Source: VAZQ01 sp963756715 (GTDB lineage: Bacteria > Pseudomonadota > Alphaproteobacteria > Rhizobiales > Xanthobacteraceae). From it: a DNA stretch of 64,000 nt. Below the pieces are notes generated by a model. It ran no database searches. It was given only the letters and a program-made list of their open reading frames with translations, and had not been told where the DNA came from. The stretch lies in assembly GCA_963756715.1 (NCBI GenBank), contig CAVWOV010000015.1:310001-374000 (forward strand), read 5' to 3'. Both the position numbers and the translations under genes were made by a program. Below, in pieces: positions 63,428 through 64,000 of the stretch; the first letter of the stretch is position 1; each line of letters opens with the position of its first letter.

Positions 63428-64000
63428 TTACTGCTTCGGAATGCCGGCCTTCTCAATCACCGCAGACCACTTCTTGATGTCGTCAACCAGCCGGGCCTTG
63501 AGCTCCTCGGGTGTGCTCGCCTTTGCCTCAATGCCGAGGTCGGCATAGCGCTTTTGTACGTCGGGCATCGCCACGACCTCGTGGATCGCCTTATTGAGCC
63601 GATCGAGTATCGGCGCCGGCGTGCCGACCCGCGCGAATACGCCGTTCCATGACGTCACCTCGTACGGGAAGCCACCGGCCTCCGCGACCGTCGGGACATC
63701 GGGCAGGAACGGCGAACGCTTGGTCCCGCTCGAGCCGAGCGGCCGCAATTTCTTGTCGACCAGCGAGCCTTTCAGCGGCGCGTAGAAGTCGACCATGAGT
63801 TGCACGTCGTTGCGCAGCGCGGCGACGATGACCTCGGGGGTGTTGCGGTAGGGGATGATCTGGAAGTTGATCCCAGCCGAAGCCTTGAACAGTTCCGCCG
63901 CAAGGTTCTGGGTGCCGCCGACATTGATCGTCCCGACGTTGAGCTTGCCGGGCTGGGCGCGTGCTGCCTTGATGAAATCTTGCAGCGTTTTAAACTCGGA
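63428..64000 (-). CDS. Bug-type solute-binding protein (copy 4), N-terminus outside window
   Basis: The last 190 residues of a Bug protein are visible, with the frame open to base 64000. Visible blocks are KLNVGTINVGGTQNLAAELF, IIPYRNTPEVIVAAL, and FLPDVPTVAEAGGFPYE. The family binds carboxylates in the periplasm for the tripartite tricarboxylate transporter. A strong terminator follows, so it is last in its transcript. Its closest partner in the window by motif appears to be copy 3 (52706-53677); both end in IPKQ. Confidence 0.92.
   Translation of the reverse strand, partial: SEFKTLQDFIKAARAQPGKLNVGTINVGGTQNLAAELFKASAGINFQIIPYRNTPEVIVAALRNDVQLMVDFYAPLKGSLVDKKLRPLGSSGTKRSPFLPDVPTVAEAGGFPYEVTSWNGVFARVGTPAPILDRLNKAIHEVVAMPDVQKRYADLGIEAKASTPEELKARLVDDIKKWSAVIEKAGIPKQ

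Noticed and set aside
1..64000. CRISPR array, insertion sequence or prophage
   Set aside because: No regular direct repeats with spacers, no transposase and no phage structural genes were seen on either strand.

Overview
The window is GC-rich, gene-dense DNA that looks like an alphaproteobacterium of the Hyphomicrobiales (Bradyrhizobiaceae/Xanthobacteraceae neighbourhood). The reasons are a PopZ-type pole organiser next to a TolC and a Pcm-like gene, an AapJQMP general amino acid ABC transporter next to metC, four Bug-type (tripartite tricarboxylate transporter) solute-binding proteins, and a lipid-A type GT39/GT2/PAP2/LAB_N cluster. No phage, plasmid, IS element or CRISPR array is visible. 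Three tRNA genes are present (Cys-GCA, Asn-GTT, Arg-TCT). Genus assignment is inference.

Layout: 0-10 kb is mostly housekeeping: an MFS fragment, popZ, tolC, pcm, tRNA-Cys, a lipoprotein, convergent hemE and hemC, tRNA-Asn, a 0.9 kb gap ending in paired hairpins, and a c-di-GMP phosphodiesterase-like gene with a degenerate receiver. 10-17 kb holds small membrane proteins, a type II NADH dehydrogenase, a decaying bufferin-type locus (intact DUF2063, DUF692 broken by deletion and frameshift) and two tandem DUF4344 metallopeptidases. 17-26 kb is one long minus-strand run of catabolic genes: Bug protein, a molybdopterin enzyme with an N-terminal SCP2-like domain, its Fe-S subunit with a C-terminal Cna-B-like domain, DoxX, a second Bug protein, class II aldolase and an M24 peptidase. 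26-34 kb has a B12/radical SAM protein, DoxX, a MetE-like protein, a Tat amidohydrolase, a periplasmic bicupin and a GGDEF protein. 34.5-38.3 kb is a sulfur operon (cysteine synthase, AlaX, mercaptopyruvate sulfurtransferase, persulfide dioxygenase-rhodanese).

38.9-46 kb carries aapJQMP, split by a plus-strand WYL regulator/EVE module, then metC and an orphan TRAP-binding protein. 47-48 kb has an SRPBCC-ArsR pair behind two matching palindromes. 48-51.8 kb is the envelope glycosyltransferase cluster. 51.9-54 kb is a second Bug-aldolase cassette with NIPSNAP. 54-61.6 kb is pbpC with an alpha-2-macroglobulin gene. The right end has tRNA-Arg, two small hypothetical genes and a truncated Bug gene.

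Two points affect how the window should be read. First, four large genes (M24 peptidase, radical SAM, GT39, and alpha-2-macroglobulin twice) are broken by what look like single extra bases. All five breaks go in the same direction, so sequencing or assembly error is a serious alternative to real decay. Second, the best candidate for an undescribed system is the SCP2-fused molybdopterin enzyme pair and its minus-strand neighbours at 17.3-26.3 kb.
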